Assembly: GCF_025961315.1 (NCBI RefSeq)
Contig: NZ_JAOQNK010000001.1
Span: 3,410,001 to 3,474,000, forward strand
DNA from: Sphingobacterium kitahiroshimense
GTDB lineage: Bacteria; Bacteroidota; Bacteroidia; Sphingobacteriales; Sphingobacteriaceae
Direction of reading: 5' to 3'
DNA length: 64,000 nt
Shown: positions 9,752 to 19,316 of the stretch, piece after piece
Numbering within the stretch: position 1 is the stretch's first letter
Layout of the letters: every line of letters starts with the position of its first letter
Notes under the pieces: generated by a model
The model's database searches: none
What the model saw: only the letters and a program-made list of their open reading frames with translations
Told to the model about the DNA's origin: nothing
Translations under genes and position numbers: made by a program

Positions 9752-10447
9752 CTAAGCTCGGGCTAAGGTCAGTACAGAAATGCGACAACCCGCCGCAACA
9801 AGTTTTTCCGCGGCGGCGGTTAATGTAGCTCCTGTGGTCAATACATCATCTACCAAGAGCACATGTTTATCTGCTAGCATAGTTTCATCTGGGCAAAAAA
9901 ACACATCTTGAACGTTGTCATATCGTTCCAATCTTGATTTTTTGGTTTGACTTGCCCCTTCACCAACTCGCGTTAATCCATGTTCCAAAACGGGTTTTGA
10001 CAATGCAATACCAAGGCCTTTTGCTAAATAAAAGGATTGATTATAGCCCCTTTTCTTCAACTTCTTTTTATGCAAAGGAACGGGCACAATGACATCAATA
10101 TCCTGAAAAGTGTGACTGTTAGACAGCGTCTCACCATATTTCCTTCCAAGGAAATATGCAAGTTGAGGTTGATTGGCATATTTGATTTGATAAAGTATTC
10201 GCTCTACCCGCGAGTCCTGCTGCAACAGAAATAGAGCCGAAGCATGCTCAAATGGAAATTTCCCCCACAATTGGCGCGCAACTTGATTATTAAGATCTAA
10301 ATGAAAATCTGTGATCGGTAAATGAAATAGACAAGAAGTACAGATATACCTTTCTTGACTAACTAAAACATGGCCACAGCCTGCACAAATTTTTGGGAAA
10401 AATAAGGCTAAAAAGTCTGATAAATAAAGAAATAATTGGTTTCTCAT
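9752..10447 (-). CDS. ComF family phosphoribosyltransferase-like protein
   Basis: The 231-residue product has an N-terminal zinc ribbon (CAGC at about 21-24 and CTSC at about 36-39) and a C-terminal phosphoribosyltransferase fold with the PRPP loop VLLVDDVLTTGATL at about 196-209. ComF homologues take part in DNA uptake and natural transformation, where they are thought to act with the ComFA helicase and PriA. In non-competent bacteria the role is unclear. The pair of motifs and the length fit the family well. No other competence gene is adjacent. Confidence 0.85.
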   Translation of the reverse strand: MRNQLFLYLSDFLALFFPKICAGCGHVLVSQERYICTSCLFHLPITDFHLDLNNQVARQLWGKFPFEHASALFLLQQDSRVERILYQIKYANQPQLAYFLGRKYGETLSNSHTFQDIDVIVPVPLHKKKLKKRGYNQSFYLAKGLGIALSKPVLEHGLTRVGEGASQTKKSRLERYDNVQDVFFCPDETMLADKHVLLVDDVLTTGATLTAAAEKLVAAGCRISVLTLARA

Positions 10448-10578
10448 TTTTGATTATGCCTATACTAACTTAAGTAAATTTGTTCTATTTACAATTAAAA
10501 TTATAAATAAAACAAATTTATCACAGTCTCTATCATCAATAATATTATTGAGAAGAGGTATAGTATAATCCCTTATTG

Positions 10579-11643
10579 TTAAGCCTCTTGAGCTTCTTTA
10601 TCTTTAATTGCTAACTGACCACAAGCGGCGTCAATATCTTTACCACGGCTTCTACGCACATTCGTAATAATACCTTGATTTTTCAGATAATTAGCAAATA
10701 CCTCAATCTTATCGGCATCGGCATTGACAAAACTTGCTAAAGAAATAGGATTGTATTCAATAATATTAACCTTACAAGGAACATTTTTACAAAATCTTGC
10801 TAACTCTTTAGCATCCTCCAGCTCATCATTAAAATTATCAAAAACGATGTATTCAAAGGTTATTGGACTTTTTGTCTTCGCATAAAAATACTTCAATGCA
10901 TCTGCTAATGCTTCTAATGTATTTTGCTCATTGATGGGCATAATCTCATTACGCTTTTTATCATTTGCGGCATGTAAAGACAATGCTAAATTAAATCGGA
11001 CTTCGTCATCCCCTAATTTTTTAATCATTTTAGCAATACCAGCGGTAGATACTGTGATCCGTTTTGCCGCCATATTCAAACCATCTGGCGAGGTAATACG
11101 CTCTACCGACTTCATCATATTCGCATAGTTCAAGAGTGGTTCACCCATCCCCATATAAACAATGTTGGTCAATGGTTGCTGATATTTCTCTTCGGCTTGT
11201 TTTGCGATCAAAACAACTTGATCATAAATTTCATCTGCATTCAGATTACGTTTACGATCCATATAACCCGTGGCACAAAATTTACAGGTCAAACTACATC
11301 CAACTTGAGAGCTCACACAAGCAGTCATACGTTCTGGAGCAGGGATCAATACACCCTCAATCACATTTCCATCATACAAAGTAAAACTACTTTTGATCGT
11401 TCTATCAGAACTGACCTGTGATTGTTTGACTTTAACAGCACGAATAACAAAATTCTCTTTTAGCTTTTCCCTTAAAGGTTTACTTAGGTTGCTCATCAAA
11501 TCAAAATCCACACAGGATTTTGCCCAAATCCATTCGTAAATTTGCTTTGCACGGAACCCTTGCTCACCCATTTCAGTAAGCTTCTCTTTAATCTGATCTA
11601 TCGACAGACTACGAATATCAATTATTTTACTTTTCTCAGTCAC
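10579..11643 (-). CDS. rlmN: 23S rRNA (adenine-2503-C2)-methyltransferase
   Basis: A 354-residue radical-SAM enzyme that methylates C2 of A2503 in 23S rRNA and of A37 in some tRNAs. The [4Fe-4S] ligands are in GCSLTCKFCATG (Cys116, Cys120, Cys123). The GMGEPLLNY SAM-binding motif follows, and the methyl-carrying cysteine is near residue 341 in DIDAACGQLA. The start is a GTG at 11641-11643. A TACCTTTG promoter element ends only 5 bases upstream of it, so the transcript is probably leaderless or nearly so. No better in-frame start exists before residue 25. Confidence 0.93.
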   Translation of the reverse strand: MTEKSKIIDIRSLSIDQIKEKLTEMGEQGFRAKQIYEWIWAKSCVDFDLMSNLSKPLREKLKENFVIRAVKVKQSQVSSDRTIKSSFTLYDGNVIEGVLIPAPERMTACVSSQVGCSLTCKFCATGYMDRKRNLNADEIYDQVVLIAKQAEEKYQQPLTNIVYMGMGEPLLNYANMMKSVERITSPDGLNMAAKRITVSTAGIAKMIKKLGDDEVRFNLALSLHAANDKKRNEIMPINEQNTLEALADALKYFYAKTKSPITFEYIVFDNFNDELEDAKELARFCKNVPCKVNIIEYNPISLASFVNADADKIEVFANYLKNQGIITNVRRSRGKDIDAACGQLAIKDKEAQEA

Positions 11644-11965
11644 AGCGCAAAGGTAAGGTTATTTCTATAAAAAACTTATTTTTATAATGTCATAAAAATC
11701 AGAACTCGCTGAATTATAAATTATTACTTGTTATCAACGGGATACAAATGTTAACGGAGCCAACATCGTTCTTGACCAACTTTAAAAAAAATCTTCTTAA
11801 CTAAATGAAAAACAAGTTTATAATGTGTGCATACGAGATTTAGATCACAGATAAAATATACATTCCCGCTCGAATGGATGCAAAACTTTTCCTAGTTTTG
11901 AATCATCAGTTTTGATCAACTTCAAAAGAAGTATTAGAATATAATACCTTAAGCTCACGCTACAG
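11644..11965. other. Intergenic region
   Basis: Divergent upstream region of rlmN and the GNAT gene. Only the rlmN -7 element stands out; otherwise A/T-rich with no supportable feature. Confidence 0.5.
11648..11655 (-). promoter_or_regulatory. Putative -7 element for rlmN
   Basis: TACCTTTG, read leftward, fits TAnnTTTG and lies 5 bases from the GTG start. A -33 TTG at normal spacing is not evident. Confidence 0.5.
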
Positions 11966-12448
11966 ATGGAAATACAGAAACTAGAACACAAGCATTATCC
12001 CGATGTTGCCCGCATTTACCAGCAGGCAATCGATGCAGGAAACATCACTTTAGCGACAAAAACTAGTTCTTGGAAAGATTGGGATAAAGATCATCTCGAA
12101 AATATGCGCTTTGTTGCCATTGAGAACAATACTATAATCGGTTGGGTAGCATTATCTCCTGTACTACAGCGAACAGGCTACCATGGTGTAACCGAATTAA
12201 GTATTTATATCGATCAGGGTCATCAAGGCAAAGGAATTGGCAAAGTATTGATGCAGCATATTATTGACACTTCTGAAAACGCGGGCATATGGACGATCAT
12301 GTCCTTTATTTTTCCTGAAAATGATAAAAGTATCTTGTTGCACAAAAAATTCGGATTTAAATTATTAGGCACGCAGCAAAAAGCGGCCCAGCTAAAGGGA
12401 ATTTGGATGGACAACTGCATTTTAGAGCGGCGGTCAGCACTAATATAA
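11966..12448 (+). CDS. GNAT N-acetyltransferase, phosphinothricin-acetyltransferase-like
   Basis: A 160-residue cytoplasmic GNAT enzyme. The acetyl-CoA pyrophosphate-binding motif A is QGHQGKGIGKVLM at about 85-97, preceded by the ELSIYID strand. MEIQKLEHKHYPDVARIYQQAI at the start and KFGFKLLGTQQKAAQLKGIWMD at the end resemble the Pat/YncA branch, which acetylates phosphinothricin, methionine sulfone or similar amino-acid analogues. The true substrate is not known. A very strong terminator follows and separates it from converging miaE. Confidence 0.82.
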   Translation: MEIQKLEHKHYPDVARIYQQAIDAGNITLATKTSSWKDWDKDHLENMRFVAIENNTIIGWVALSPVLQRTGYHGVTELSIYIDQGHQGKGIGKVLMQHIIDTSENAGIWTIMSFIFPENDKSILLHKKFGFKLLGTQQKAAQLKGIWMDNCILERRSALI

Positions 12449-12452
12449 ACTT

Positions 12453-12485
12453 AGAGCCCCATTTTTATTAGAAAAATGGGGCTCT
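12453..12485. terminator. Bidirectional terminator between GNAT gene and miaE
   Basis: A perfect 14-bp stem (12453-12466 with 12472-12485), loop ATTAG, G/C-rich at the base, with A and T tracts inside the stem. Confidence 0.85.
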
Positions 12486-12506
12486 TGCACAATAGATTAC
12501 TATTTA

Positions 12507-13088
12507 TTATCCATGTATGGCTTCTTTCGTTCCATACGATTGGATCAAATTTCCTTCAAATTCCAACCATTCTTTCCAACGCTTATCAACATCGACATCC
12601 GTTGAGAATTGACGTGCGAAATTAAGAAACGTTGTATAGTGATTAGCCTCAGAAACCATTAGATCATGATAAAACTTCGCTAATTCCTCATCCTTTATAT
12701 TTTGAGACAATACTCTAAAGCGTTCACAGCTTCGAGCTTCAATCATGGCTGCAAATAACAAACGATCTATAAAAGCCATGTTACGGGAACCGTCCTTTTT
12801 ATTGAATTTCATCAGTTGTCCCACGTAATCATCTTTACGTTCTTTACCCAATGTATAGCCTCTTTCTTTAATAATATCAATGACCATTTGGAAATGTTGC
12901 ATTTCTTCAATAGCAATCGCTGTCAATTCATGTACCAATTCTTCATGTTCCGAATTGTACATAATTAATGAAATAGCATTTGAAGCTGCTTTTTGCTCGC
13001 ACCAAGCATGATCAGTCAGAATCTCTTCTAAATTTCCTTCTGCAATATTTGCCCACCTTGGATCCGTTAACAATTTCAATCCTAACAT
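12507..13088 (-). CDS. miaE: tRNA-(ms2io6A)-hydroxylase
   Basis: MiaE is a ferritin-like non-haem di-iron monooxygenase that hydroxylates the isopentenyl group of ms2i6A37 in tRNA. The product is a four-helix protein of 193 residues with HAWCEQKAASNA, EEMQHFQMVIDI and MIEARSCERF...EANHYTTF, which supply the paired Glu and ExxH iron ligands. The frame can be extended to a GTG at 13113-13115. I prefer the ATG at 13086-13088 because AGAGGA lies just before it and a TAACTTTG promoter element (13113-13120) overlaps the longer start. Confidence 0.85.
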   Translation of the reverse strand: MLGLKLLTDPRWANIAEGNLEEILTDHAWCEQKAASNAISLIMYNSEHEELVHELTAIAIEEMQHFQMVIDIIKERGYTLGKERKDDYVGQLMKFNKKDGSRNMAFIDRLLFAAMIEARSCERFRVLSQNIKDEELAKFYHDLMVSEANHYTTFLNFARQFSTDVDVDKRWKEWLEFEGNLIQSYGTKEAIHG

Positions 13089-13112
13089 TTTGTCCTCTCT
13101 ATTTTTAAAACA

Positions 13113-13120
13113 CAAAGTTA
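13113..13120 (-). promoter_or_regulatory. Putative -7 element for miaE
   Basis: TAACTTTG, read leftward, fits TAnnTTTG and sits 25 bases before the chosen ATG. It overlaps the alternative upstream GTG, which argues against that start. Confidence 0.5.
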
Positions 13121-13172
13121 AGCATATCTCTCCGATATAAAAATGTTGAATACTACTTTAACCAAGGTCTTA

Positions 13173-14210
13173 TTATCCCTTATTAAGAGCAGCTCTAACC
13201 TGAGGAGCGATCTTTGTTCCAAAAACCTCAATTGCTTTCATCATATCAAGATGATTTGGTGCACCAACATCCATATGTGCAGAAAAGCGCGTCAATCCTA
13301 AAGATTCCTGTATTTTTAAGATTTTATCTACAGCATAGTCCGCGTCTCCAATAATTAAATGACCATGTGATGAACGTCCAAAGTCATATTGAGTCCGTTG
13401 GTATGGTGGCCATCCACGATCGCCGCCTATGCGGTTCATTTGTGCTGCATAAATAGGATAGTAAGCATCGGCAACTTGTTGTGAATGATCACCAAAAAGA
13501 GCATGCATATGTACACCTACCTGAAAATTAGCCATATCATGACCGTTATCGGCATAAGCTTGTTGGTACATTTCTACCAGTGGCTTAAAAGCTTCGTACG
13601 TTCCTCCAATAATAGCAAACATAACGGGTAAACCTAATTTCCCAGCGCGAATAACAGATGAAGTTGTACCTCCTACCGCAACCCAAATTGGTAATTTAGG
13701 TTGAACAGGTCTTGGAAAGATCTGTTGATTTACTAATGTGGGACGAAATTTACCCGTCCAATTAATCGTATCCTGATTATTTAGTTTGACCAATAGGTCC
13801 AATTTTTCTTCAAATAATGCTCCATAATCATTTAAATTATAACCAAACAAAGGGAATGATTCAATAAATGATCCTCTACCTGCCATAATCTCCGCACGTC
13901 CATTTGATAAAACATCAACTGTCGCGAAGTCTTGAAAAAGTTTAACAGGATCTGCAGAACTTAACACGGAAACTGCACTCCCTAATTTTATATTTTTAGT
14001 AACAGAAGCGGCTGCCGCTAATATAATTTCTGGAGCTGAAACAGCATAGTCCGGACGGTGATGCTCACCCATTCCAAAAAAATCCAGCCCTACTTCATCC
14101 ATCAATTTTATTTGTTCAATAATCTGATGTAACTTTTCCTGTGAAGATTGTATTTGCCCTGTTTTGGGATCAATATGCAAATCGCCAAACATTCCTATTC
14201 CTAATTCCAT
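13173..14210 (-). CDS. LLM-class flavin-dependent oxidoreductase
   Basis: A 345-residue luciferase-like monooxygenase with a TIM-barrel fold. Marks are MELGIGMFGDLH at the start, FFGMGEHHRPDYAVSAPEIILAAAAS at about 44-68, the flavin-site strand KNIKLGSAVSVLSSADPVKLFQDFA, and GRAEIMAGRGSFIES. Such proteins use reduced FMN (or F420 in other phyla) on alkanals or small organic compounds; the substrate here is unknown. A TAAGTTTG promoter element (14233-14240) is 23 bases upstream. Nothing in the neighbours suggests a pathway. Confidence 0.85.
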   Translation of the reverse strand: MELGIGMFGDLHIDPKTGQIQSSQEKLHQIIEQIKLMDEVGLDFFGMGEHHRPDYAVSAPEIILAAAASVTKNIKLGSAVSVLSSADPVKLFQDFATVDVLSNGRAEIMAGRGSFIESFPLFGYNLNDYGALFEEKLDLLVKLNNQDTINWTGKFRPTLVNQQIFPRPVQPKLPIWVAVGGTTSSVIRAGKLGLPVMFAIIGGTYEAFKPLVEMYQQAYADNGHDMANFQVGVHMHALFGDHSQQVADAYYPIYAAQMNRIGGDRGWPPYQRTQYDFGRSSHGHLIIGDADYAVDKILKIQESLGLTRFSAHMDVGAPNHLDMMKAIEVFGTKIAPQVRAALNKG

Positions 14211-14232
14211 ATTATTCTTTTTTAAGATTAAA

Positions 14233-14240
14233 CAAACTTA
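14233..14240 (-). promoter_or_regulatory. Putative -7 element for the LLM oxidoreductase
   Basis: TAAGTTTG on the minus strand, 23 bases before the ATG. The -33 box is weak. Confidence 0.45.
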
Positions 14241-14508
14241 TCAATTTTCTATCTCTTAAAAATTGATCTACAACAAGAAAAAACTAGAAAATACTTTTTT
14301 GAAAACATGATGACAGTACAGCCATCAAACTAAAAGAAAATGAGCGTACATGTTCAACAATCTACTACAAATGAATCCAGAAGCTAACTGAATAATACTA
14401 CTATGCCTTTAAAGAAGATGGCAGAACAATCTTTGTGAATCCATTTCAGCGACAACACATAAAAAAGTGAATAAGCATAACCATTTTATAAGTCATTTTT
14501 TAGACAGA

Positions 14509-15207
14509 TTACTTTAATGCAAAATGCTTTACTGTTGCTTTTACGACATCTGCCACATGACCATCAAAATGATGATTCCCTTTCATATAAATAGTTTCTA
14601 AATTTTTTAACCGAATATTCTTAATCGGGAAACTCACTCCATCTTCACCAAGCAAAATAGCCGTTCTAACATTGACCATTTTATTGATCTCGGCAACAAC
14701 ATCCATACTTCTTTTAACCTCACTCCTCCCAAACAGGTCTGAAACATGGATCTCCAAATCTGTAGAAGTTGATGGTTCCAGAAGTGCCACAGCCTGCAAT
14801 CGCTCCTTCCATTCTGCGGTTAATTTATTAACCAAAAAAGGAATAACATCCGCACCAAAGGAATATCCGACAAAATAAACGAGGTGATTCTTTTTACCTA
14901 CCAATAATTTTTCAAGATTGCTGCTTAGTTCCTTCGCAATCTGATCTGCGGATTTCTTATCCCAAAAAAAGCTCTTCGAGTTTACAGCTCCAACTGTATA
15001 TCCCTGTTTCCCCAAGAGCTCGCAGTAACTCGTTGAAAAACTATTAAGACCACCATCACCACTTAGATAAAGGACAATAGGGCTATTCGCATTATTGTTC
15101 CAAATCTTAAGCGGGATATCTTTCTGCTGCCCCATTACTGTTAATTTTAACAAAAACAAGAGGATAAATAACCCGAACTTATTGCGTACCATCTGTATCC
15201 TATTCAT
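14509..15207 (-). CDS. VirJ/AcvB-type periplasmic hydrolase
   Basis: A 232-residue alpha/beta-hydrolase with a Sec signal (hydrophobic to about residue 26, ending VMGQQ). It has the VirJ signature LSGDGG at about 49-54 and the nucleophile elbow GYSFGAD at about 114-120; the C-terminal HFDGH holds the likely catalytic His. Characterised relatives (AcvB of Agrobacterium, PA0919 of Pseudomonas) hydrolyse aminoacyl-phosphatidylglycerol and are encoded beside the synthase. Here the gene overlaps the mprF-type gene by 8 bases and is second in that operon, so I infer it removes the lipids that MprF makes. Confidence 0.8.
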   Translation of the reverse strand: MNRIQMVRNKFGLFILLFLLKLTVMGQQKDIPLKIWNNNANSPIVLYLSGDGGLNSFSTSYCELLGKQGYTVGAVNSKSFFWDKKSADQIAKELSSNLEKLLVGKKNHLVYFVGYSFGADVIPFLVNKLTAEWKERLQAVALLEPSTSTDLEIHVSDLFGRSEVKRSMDVVAEINKMVNVRTAILLGEDGVSFPIKNIRLKNLETIYMKGNHHFDGHVADVVKATVKHFALK

Positions 15208-17794
15208 TATCTGGCTTCATTACTTTAGACAAAGCTTGAGGCAACTGTAATAGGTCAAAATCATTGCCAAAAATTAAATACTTATTTTCCCAGATCGTCG
15301 CATACTTTTCTTTAAAATCTCTCAAACTCTGATAGTGTTTAAAAGAGCCCACTTTGTCGGCTGCAAATTTCATAATCTGCTCTGCAGGGTTATCTGGAGA
15401 TTCAATACCGCTCATCGGTACCATTCCCAGATTGATATATTTAGCACCTTTTTTCCGGGCATAATCAACCAGATTTATAATTAGAGCATCCATACATCCT
15501 CCGGGAGCATGCTCCACTTTACGGATAAGATCATACGTACACTCCCCTTCAGTAAAATCTGGTATAATATTCAAAAAGGCGACAATCTTATTTTGATCAT
15601 CTTTTACCGCTATAACATCTTGTTCAGCAATTGTTGCTGCCTCAAACTGTCCTTGCGAAAAGATCATTTCTTTCTTATCGAACACCATAAGCCATTCATC
15701 AGAAACAGCCTTCAGTTCAGCTACAATCGCATCCGACTGCGGGGCGGTTAGCAAAACAGTCGCATACCCTTTTTTTTCTAAGCTATTTAAAGAGTTTCGA
15801 AGCGATTTTCTATTCTTACCTTCTAAAGAAAATGATGCAACATCCATCAAGGCCTCCTGCCCTATAATGATCTTCCGTTTTCGAAGCTCCAGAAAATAAG
15901 GCAAGCTGTTTTCATCAACGCGGTAATACACGGACTTTAACCCCAAAGAGGTACAATAAAGTTCGAACTCTGCAATTACTTCATCTTTATCGTCAAATGC
16001 ACATACAGGTTCATCTAAAACAATCGCGAAAGCCTGACTGATACGGTAAGAGACAAAACCATCTGTCCGCTCAGAAAAATACAATTGTTTATCTGGAGCA
16101 ATTTTGAAATAATCCATCGGCGACCCTCCATACAATTTGAGTAAACGCTTCGCCTTATCCAGTACGTTCTGCTCATGATCTTCTTCATGAATAATCCTAG
16201 GACACAAGAAAGTATAGATCAACAACATCCATGAAAACAGACCCAGAAAGTGTGTAATATTCAAAAACTCCTGACCAAAAGTTGTTAACGGGTTGAGTTC
16301 GTCATTAAATAACAAAAAACTCTGCATGGTATGATATATAGACTGCTGCCAGGTAAAATCAACGCCAAAATGCTTTTTGTCAATCACATAAAAACAGACA
16401 AACCCAAACAAACACACCCCTGTCAAGGCAATGAAAAAGGTCGCAAAACCGATACGCATCCAATTTTTATTGGTTTTAATCCGGTACTGCTTTTGGTTCG
16501 TAACCAGTAAAACAATAATAAACAAGGACACCAATGCTTCTTCATAATCTAGTGCCTTACCAATATGTCCTAGTAAGGATAGAAAAGAAAATATGAGAGC
16601 AATCCAAAAAGCCGATCTGTAGCCCTTAATCAGATAAGCGGCACTCACCATCAACCCAAGTCCTAAAACCAATACCATCAACTTAGATGCATGCATCGCT
16701 TCGATAGGAAGGTAATATTTTTCAAGCCGCATCCGTTCCACCAATGGCGGGGTTGCTACCGAGATGAGGTTGATGATCCCTAAAAAGAAAATAGCAATGG
16801 CGGGTAAAATTCGTGCAATGATCTGCCTTCCACGCCAGATAAAAGAAAAAACTCCAAAAATTAAGGGCAACCAAAATTCAAATGACCGATAGATAATTGT
16901 CAGCCCTAAGCCTTCTTCTTTACTATAACCATAAGAAGTAAAGATATATAACATCGTAAATTCTACAGCACCTAAACCTCTCAAAAAGGGAGAAACCATC
17001 ATCAGAACGACTGTAATGGTATAGGCCACAGCTGCAGCTTCAAACGAAACATGTGTCTGCAGCGCATACATGCTAATAAATGCATGGGCAATACCACAGA
17101 ACTCAATAGCGACAGAAACCAGAATGGTCATCCATAGATATCCTTTGTGAATATGTGCCGAAAACAGCTCATGAATATTACCGATCAGCTTCGGAAATTT
17201 AATCTCCAGCCATCTATACAATCCATTTTTTACTCTAATCGACCAGAAAAACAGAAAGGATAAACCGAGTAACAAACCAAGTACGACCAAAGATATCCAG
17301 GCATTATCAAAGTTTTTATGATCAAAAACAGTATACAGAATAATAGGGACACCAATAATAAAAACAGTCAGTAACCCGACATACCCATATATGGCGCCTG
17401 ATTGATGAATTTTGGTCGAGTTAAGTTGTTTCTTTCGTAACTGCGAAGTGGTATAGGCCAATGAACTGACCCCTCCGGCCGGAAGGAATACACTCAGTAG
17501 ATTCCTTTTTAAAAAGAGTTCAACCGCATCCCATAGATTCAGTTTCAATCCGATAGATCGGAAACTAAAAATATACATCACTCCTTGTAACAAAATATAT
17601 AATAAAGTGATTCCAAACCCAACTATTAACCAATTAAAATCTGCTGAAGCCAGCTGGGGACCTATGGAGGCTATTTCTTTACGTTCGCTTCTAAAAAAAA
17701 CAAAGGCCAACAATACAATAAAAATAGCCAATAGCTCCTTCCAGTACGTTTTTGGAGACAGCTTTTGGATACCACTTAGCAATGATTTCTTCAT
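15200..17794 (-). CDS. mprF: Bifunctional lysylphosphatidylglycerol flippase/synthetase
   Basis: An 864-residue membrane protein with a long N-terminal set of about 14 hydrophobic helices (about 15-540), the flippase part. A C-terminal soluble DUF2156 domain (about 555-850) transfers an aminoacyl group from tRNA to phosphatidylglycerol. The catalytic domain begins with the typical GGSPMDYFKIAPDKQLYFS and contains the GCMDALIINLVDYA and KYINLGMVPMSG motifs. Making the membrane surface more cationic protects against antimicrobial peptides. The 5' end is clean (ATG at 17792-17794). The 3' end overlaps the VirJ-type hydrolase gene, which suggests translational coupling. Confidence 0.9.
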   Translation of the reverse strand: MKKSLLSGIQKLSPKTYWKELLAIFIVLLAFVFFRSERKEIASIGPQLASADFNWLIVGFGITLLYILLQGVMYIFSFRSIGLKLNLWDAVELFLKRNLLSVFLPAGGVSSLAYTTSQLRKKQLNSTKIHQSGAIYGYVGLLTVFIIGVPIILYTVFDHKNFDNAWISLVVLGLLLGLSFLFFWSIRVKNGLYRWLEIKFPKLIGNIHELFSAHIHKGYLWMTILVSVAIEFCGIAHAFISMYALQTHVSFEAAAVAYTITVVLMMVSPFLRGLGAVEFTMLYIFTSYGYSKEEGLGLTIIYRSFEFWLPLIFGVFSFIWRGRQIIARILPAIAIFFLGIINLISVATPPLVERMRLEKYYLPIEAMHASKLMVLVLGLGLMVSAAYLIKGYRSAFWIALIFSFLSLLGHIGKALDYEEALVSLFIIVLLVTNQKQYRIKTNKNWMRIGFATFFIALTGVCLFGFVCFYVIDKKHFGVDFTWQQSIYHTMQSFLLFNDELNPLTTFGQEFLNITHFLGLFSWMLLIYTFLCPRIIHEEDHEQNVLDKAKRLLKLYGGSPMDYFKIAPDKQLYFSERTDGFVSYRISQAFAIVLDEPVCAFDDKDEVIAEFELYCTSLGLKSVYYRVDENSLPYFLELRKRKIIIGQEALMDVASFSLEGKNRKSLRNSLNSLEKKGYATVLLTAPQSDAIVAELKAVSDEWLMVFDKKEMIFSQGQFEAATIAEQDVIAVKDDQNKIVAFLNIIPDFTEGECTYDLIRKVEHAPGGCMDALIINLVDYARKKGAKYINLGMVPMSGIESPDNPAEQIMKFAADKVGSFKHYQSLRDFKEKYATIWENKYLIFGNDFDLLQLPQALSKVMKPDNE

Positions 17795-18075
17795 ATGAGT
17801 ATGCTATTTTATCTATGATAAATATAACGAGTATTTACCCTCTTTAAATAAATAAATTGTGACCATTGTTTTAAACGTAGATAAATTTATCTCCATATGA
17901 CAACAGATAGCCTGATAACGGCAAGAATCACATTGTAGAAAAAATATATTCAACACCATCCTTTTATTATCCTTTTGAGCTAAGTTTCTTTTTGTAAATA
18001 ATATTACAAGATGAAAAATAAGCAATTGAAAATATAATGAATAGAGTATTGTGCTTTTTGCGTAAATTTCCATCG

Positions 18076-19314
18076 ATGGAAAAACAAGAAATACTTTTTA
18101 TAGGTTTAGTCTGGCCGGAACCAAGTTCTTCTGCGGCTGGATTTCGTATGGTACAGCTACTAAAAAGTTTTCAAAAAAATGATAACACCATCACCTTTGC
18201 AAGTGCCGCATCTAAATCTCCATATAGTGCAGATCTAGTCGCTATGGGTATTAATGAAGTGGAGATCAAACTCAATGATGCTAGCTTCAATGATTTCGTT
18301 CGAGATCTTAAACCTCATATTGTTGTTTTTGATCGCTTTATGACCGAGGAGCAATACAGCTGGCGAGTAGCACAAGAGTGTCCAGATGCTGTCAGAATAC
18401 TCGATACCGAAGATTTACACTTCTTAAGACACGCCCGCCAGTCCAATGCTAAAAATGGCGAACAGTTTGATCAAACCTTATTGTATTCCGATATTGCGAA
18501 AAGGGAAGTTGCCGCAATCTTACGCTCGGATATCTCGCTCATTATCTCCGAACTTGAGATGCAATTATTGACGAATCAGTTTGCGATCAATCCATCCATC
18601 CTCTATTACCTCCCCTTTTTGGAAGAAGAAATTGATGAAGCATGTATAGCAAGCTGGAAGACTTATGAAAACCGTGCTGACTTTATGTTTATCGGCAACT
18701 TTATACATGAGCCGAATTGGAACACCGTACAGTATTTAAAAACCGAAATTTGGCCCTTGCTCAGGAAGCAGCTTCCTAAAGTAAATCTGAATATCTACGG
18801 TGCCTATCCAAGTCAAAAGGTACTTCAACTTAACAATCCTAAGGAACGATTCTTTGTTCATGGAAGAGCAGACCATGCCCAAGATACCATGTCCAGACAC
18901 CGTGTCCTATTAGCTCCTATTCAATTTGGTGCCGGTGTTAAAGGTAAATTTATAGATGCTATGCAAACAGGAACCCCCTCCGTTACAACAACTATTGGAG
19001 CTGAAGCAATGTCGGGAGACCTGCCATGGAACGGGTTTATCGCAAATGAACCGCAACTATTTGTTGAAAAAGCAATCGAACTTTATAACAATAAAACAAT
19101 CTGGCTAGAAGCACAGCAAAGCGGTATCACCATCATTAATCAGCGCTATTCACGCACGAGGTTTGAAGACGATTTTCTAATGACCATCCGTTTCATCAAA
19201 GCACAGCTTCAGGCCCATCGACAACAGAATTTTATGGGACAGCTGCTGCTCCACCATTCTTTATTAAGCACGAAATACTTATCCTTGTGGATAGCTGAAA
19301 AGAATAAGAAATAA
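18076..19314 (+). CDS. Glycosyltransferase (GT4-like)
   Basis: The 412-residue product has two Rossmann-like halves. The N-terminal one starts at EILFIGLVWPEPSSSAAGFRM, where the GT-B nucleotide-sugar acceptor loop would be. The C-terminal one contains FMFIGNFIHEPNWNTVQYL, INIYGAYPSQKV-type strands and VLLAPIQFGAGVKGKFIDAMQTGTPSVTT, the classic GT4-type donor-binding stretch. The acceptor is unknown. The frame extends to an ATG at 18037, but the added 13 residues precede the first beta strand and have no counterpart in the fold, so I start at 18076. It converges on the MBL gene with only 2 bases between them. Confidence 0.75.
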   Translation: MEKQEILFIGLVWPEPSSSAAGFRMVQLLKSFQKNDNTITFASAASKSPYSADLVAMGINEVEIKLNDASFNDFVRDLKPHIVVFDRFMTEEQYSWRVAQECPDAVRILDTEDLHFLRHARQSNAKNGEQFDQTLLYSDIAKREVAAILRSDISLIISELEMQLLTNQFAINPSILYYLPFLEEEIDEACIASWKTYENRADFMFIGNFIHEPNWNTVQYLKTEIWPLLRKQLPKVNLNIYGAYPSQKVLQLNNPKERFFVHGRADHAQDTMSRHRVLLAPIQFGAGVKGKFIDAMQTGTPSVTTTIGAEAMSGDLPWNGFIANEPQLFVEKAIELYNNKTIWLEAQQSGITIINQRYSRTRFEDDFLMTIRFIKAQLQAHRQQNFMGQLLLHHSLLSTKYLSLWIAEKNKK

Positions 19315-19316
19315 GC

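Noticed and set aside
17813..18073. Leftward 86-codon frame between mprF and the glycosyltransferase
   Set aside because: Low-complexity composition, overlaps the start of the rightward gene, no start context and no recognisable motif.
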